Source: Bacillota bacterium (GTDB lineage: Bacteria > Bacillota > Clostridia > DSM-8532). From it: a stretch of DNA of 7,513 nucleotides. Location: positions 1 to 7,513 of the forward strand of contig JAEXPO010000183.1 in NCBI GenBank assembly GCA_023446675.1. The letters run 5' to 3'. Shown here piece after piece: positions 5,577 through 7,513 of the stretch. The notes below the pieces were generated by a model. The model ran no database searches. It was not told where the DNA came from and saw nothing but the letters and a program-made list of their open reading frames with translations. Every line of letters starts with the position of its first letter. Positions within the stretch are counted from its first letter, which is position 1. The position numbers and the translations under genes are program-made.

Positions 5577-5583
5577 TTGTGGC

Positions 5584-7513
5584 ATGAAGAAAAAAATATA
5601 TATCGGATTTTTGTTATCCTATCTGCTTATTTTTCTTATACCAATCCTCATGAACATAAATACCCAGAACCATCTTATGAGCATACTCATACAAAACGTA
5701 AGCGAATCCCGGCTCCATACCCTTAAACAGTACGTCACCCTTATGGACAGGCATTTTGAAGAGCTGGATGATGTTTTTTCAAAAATAACCGTCAACAACA
5801 CCCTTCGCTATCTTTCCTACAGAACAAGTCCAAAGGAAGACCCAACCATTATCACAAGCATTTTGAGCGCTGAAAATTTCGTTCGGGAAAACAGGTACAA
5901 CGGCATATCGGACGAGTACTTTGTGTATCTTAAGAATCCGGGAATCCTGGTAAGCCAGAAATACAGCTTTTTGGATGAAAACGCTTTTTTCAGCCGCTAT
6001 TTTGAATACACGGAAACCAAAAGCCAGGAGGAATACCTTCATTTATTCGGCAATGTCATCTATAACAAAGCCCTCCTGCCCAGTGCAAACATTCGAATCG
6101 GCAGCTATTACGACGATTACATCTTATACCTCCAGTCCTTCCCTCTGGCTTCGGCTCCCGCCGGAACCTTTTTTGTGCCCATAAAGGTTTCCGATATCAT
6201 GGAGGTGCTGTCTGAAAGCGATGTTCCGGGCAGCTTTATCTACATAGCCGACTCCTATGGAAACATACTGCTTAATACCAGCGCCTACGACGACACGGTG
6301 CTGAAAAAGCTCAGCGGCGATCTGGACGGAAAGCAGTTTTTAAATACCGATGTCAATTCGGAAAAAATGCTTGTCATGCAGGTAAAATCCCAATACAACA
6401 ATATGGCCTACACCAGCGTTATTCCTCAGAGCTTTATTGACAGCCAGCTGGAAGGCGTACGGTCAAGGCTCTTTTTTATAATGCTGGCAGCCCCTTTGGT
6501 TGGAACCGTTCTGCTCCTGGCCATGGTTTACATTAACGGCAAGCCCTTAAGCGACACCCTGGTCATGATTAATACCAATACCGGGGCGGAAGGCTTTAAA
6601 TTTATGAATATGAGTTACATTTCCAAATCCGTCGCCCGTCTTATTGACAGCAATAAAAACCTGCGCCTGCATATAGAGCTTCAAAAGCCGCATATGAAGC
6701 GTTTTTTAGTGGAGCAGCTCCTGAAAGGCTCCTTCAAGCCCAATGAAACGGAGGAAACCCTTCGGGCTTCCCTTGAAAATCTTGACATGAAGCCCCTGAC
6801 AGCGGAATTTGCCGCCGTGGTCTTTTTTATCGATATCCCTGACGAGCAGCTTGAGCTGGTGCAGGTAAACGAATTCATGGCAATCAGGGAGCTTGTTAAA
6901 TCCGAGATAATGTCTCTTTTTATTAACAGTGACTATTTTTACGATATCGATTCGGCCAAAAGCGCCTGCATCCTCTCAAAAAGCGCTTATGAAGGGGATC
7001 TGGAGGAGGTCCTTACAGCCCTGTCCCACACCCTGGGCACAAAGCTTAAAACCTCGGTCATCTTCTTTGTGGGCTCCTTCTGCAAGGACTGGCTGAAGCT
7101 GCCAAAATCCTATGACGAGGCGCTGGAGGCCTTCAATCACCGCCCCTATTACTCCGAAAAGCATGTCTGGTTTTACAGTGAGGATTATAAGGCGGATGAG
7201 TATTTTTATCCCACAAACATGGAGGAGCGGCTCATAAACGCCGTACGTCTGGGAGACAGGGAGCTTGTATCCGATCAGCTCCGGCGCATCTATAAAAAGA
7301 ATATCATAAGCCGCGGCTTAAGCTCCATTATGACCCAATACCTGCTTTACGAGCTTGAGGGTACGCTTATCAAAGCTCTGCAAAGCATAAACGACGAGGA
7401 AGCAGATACCCATTCCCTGCAAAGGGAAATCTTTGAGCTCCATAAGGCCGGGGGTTTTCTTGAACAGTTCCAGAGGCTCACCCTGTTTTATGGCAAGGCC
7501 TGCGATCTTGTTC
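5584..7513 (+). CDS. Membrane-bound sensor / AraC-family transcriptional regulator (3' end outside window)
   Basis: The frame is open from ATG 5584 to the window edge: 643 complete codons without a stop. The protein starts MKKK, then a membrane helix (about 5-24), an extracytoplasmic sensor region (about 25-294) and a second helix (about 295-317; FFIMLAAPLVGTVLLLAMVY). The sensor region is the size of a double-Cache-type domain and includes F-I-Y-I-A-D-S-Y-G-N-I-L-L at 218-230, a typical Cache-like strand-turn. The cytoplasmic part has L-Q-K-P-H-M-K-R-F-L-V-E-Q-L-L-K-G-S-F (366-384) and K-S-Y-D-E-A-L-E-A-F (508-517), both characteristic of YesS-like and related AraC regulators. Such proteins usually end in two helix-turn-helix motifs at about 650-750 residues, so the DNA-binding domain should lie just past base 7513; its absence here is truncation, not decay. 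No histidine-kinase motifs are seen. It is divergent from the GH27 gene across a 240-base control region, so it most likely senses an extracellular signal and controls that gene. The AraC assignment rests on architecture, since the HTH is not visible. Confidence 0.85.
   Translation, partial: MKKKIYIGFLLSYLLIFLIPILMNINTQNHLMSILIQNVSESRLHTLKQYVTLMDRHFEELDDVFSKITVNNTLRYLSYRTSPKEDPTIITSILSAENFVRENRYNGISDEYFVYLKNPGILVSQKYSFLDENAFFSRYFEYTETKSQEEYLHLFGNVIYNKALLPSANIRIGSYYDDYILYLQSFPLASAPAGTFFVPIKVSDIMEVLSESDVPGSFIYIADSYGNILLNTSAYDDTVLKKLSGDLDGKQFLNTDVNSEKMLVMQVKSQYNNMAYTSVIPQSFIDSQLEGVRSRLFFIMLAAPLVGTVLLLAMVYINGKPLSDTLVMINTNTGAEGFKFMNMSYISKSVARLIDSNKNLRLHIELQKPHMKRFLVEQLLKGSFKPNETEETLRASLENLDMKPLTAEFAAVVFFIDIPDEQLELVQVNEFMAIRELVKSEIMSLFINSDYFYDIDSAKSACILSKSAYEGDLEEVLTALSHTLGTKLKTSVIFFVGSFCKDWLKLPKSYDEALEAFNHRPYYSEKHVWFYSEDYKADEYFYPTNMEERLINAVRLGDRELVSDQLRRIYKKNIISRGLSSIMTQYLLYELEGTLIKALQSINDEEADTHSLQREIFELHKAGGFLEQFQRLTLFYGKACDLV

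Noticed and set aside
5344..5583. A catabolite-repression (cre) site in the divergent region
   Set aside because: I looked for the TGNAANCGNNNNCA pattern; TGTAACC and TGAAACC segments lack the central CG and the second half.
5541..5726. A 61-codon + strand frame across the start of the regulator
   Set aside because: It is out of frame with the 643-codon regulator and its start lies within the -10 region of the proposed promoter.
1..7513. CRISPR arrays, tRNA/rRNA genes, insertion sequences, defence genes
   Set aside because: No regular direct repeats with spacers, no tRNA-like folds, no transposase or defence-protein motifs in any frame I read.

Overview
The window looks like chromosomal DNA from a low-to-moderate GC Gram-positive bacterium of the Firmicutes (Clostridia- or Paenibacillus-like). 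The grounds are strong AGGAG-type ribosome binding sites, a very large secreted glycoside hydrolase with CBM_X2 modules, and a two-transmembrane sensor of the YesS/AraC type transcribed divergently next to it. The sequence alone does not settle the genus. No mobile element, CRISPR array, tRNA or rRNA is visible.

Layout. Bases 1-174 hold the C-terminal end of an unrecognised membrane protein (+ strand) that enters from outside the window. It converges on a small VOC (glyoxalase/bleomycin-resistance fold) gene on the - strand (261-626). Bases 627-1101 are an AT-rich gap with no confident gene. The gap holds a short inverted repeat, a weak 28-38 codon reading frame that faintly resembles the start of a CotF-type spore coat protein, a trio of alternating ACGGAT/ATCCGT elements, and a long near-perfect hairpin (994-1037) beyond the end of the hydrolase gene.

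Bases 1102-5343 (- strand) encode a secreted 1413-residue GH27 (alpha-galactosidase clan) enzyme. In order it has a signal peptide, a GH27 barrel with both catalytic aspartates, a C-terminal beta domain, a linker, and a tail mixing four galactose-binding-like modules (A1-A4, the last truncated) with three X2 modules (the last truncated). Bases 5344-5583 are a divergent control region with back-to-back promoter candidates. From 5584 to the window end (+ strand) runs the first 643 residues of a membrane-bound AraC-family regulator whose DNA-binding domain lies beyond the edge.

How it fits together. The divergent pair is a typical one-component polysaccharide-use arrangement. The sensor probably detects an extracellular sugar or related signal and controls the secreted GH27 enzyme, which removes alpha-linked sugars from a polymer while its tail modules hold it on glycan or the cell surface. 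The substrate is uncertain, because the loop that normally recognises galactose in GH27 (C-E-W) is replaced. The most interesting points are this loop, the deletion-like fusion of the last two modules at a run of seven G, and the unusual hairpin 3' of the gene. No wholly new system is demonstrable from this window.
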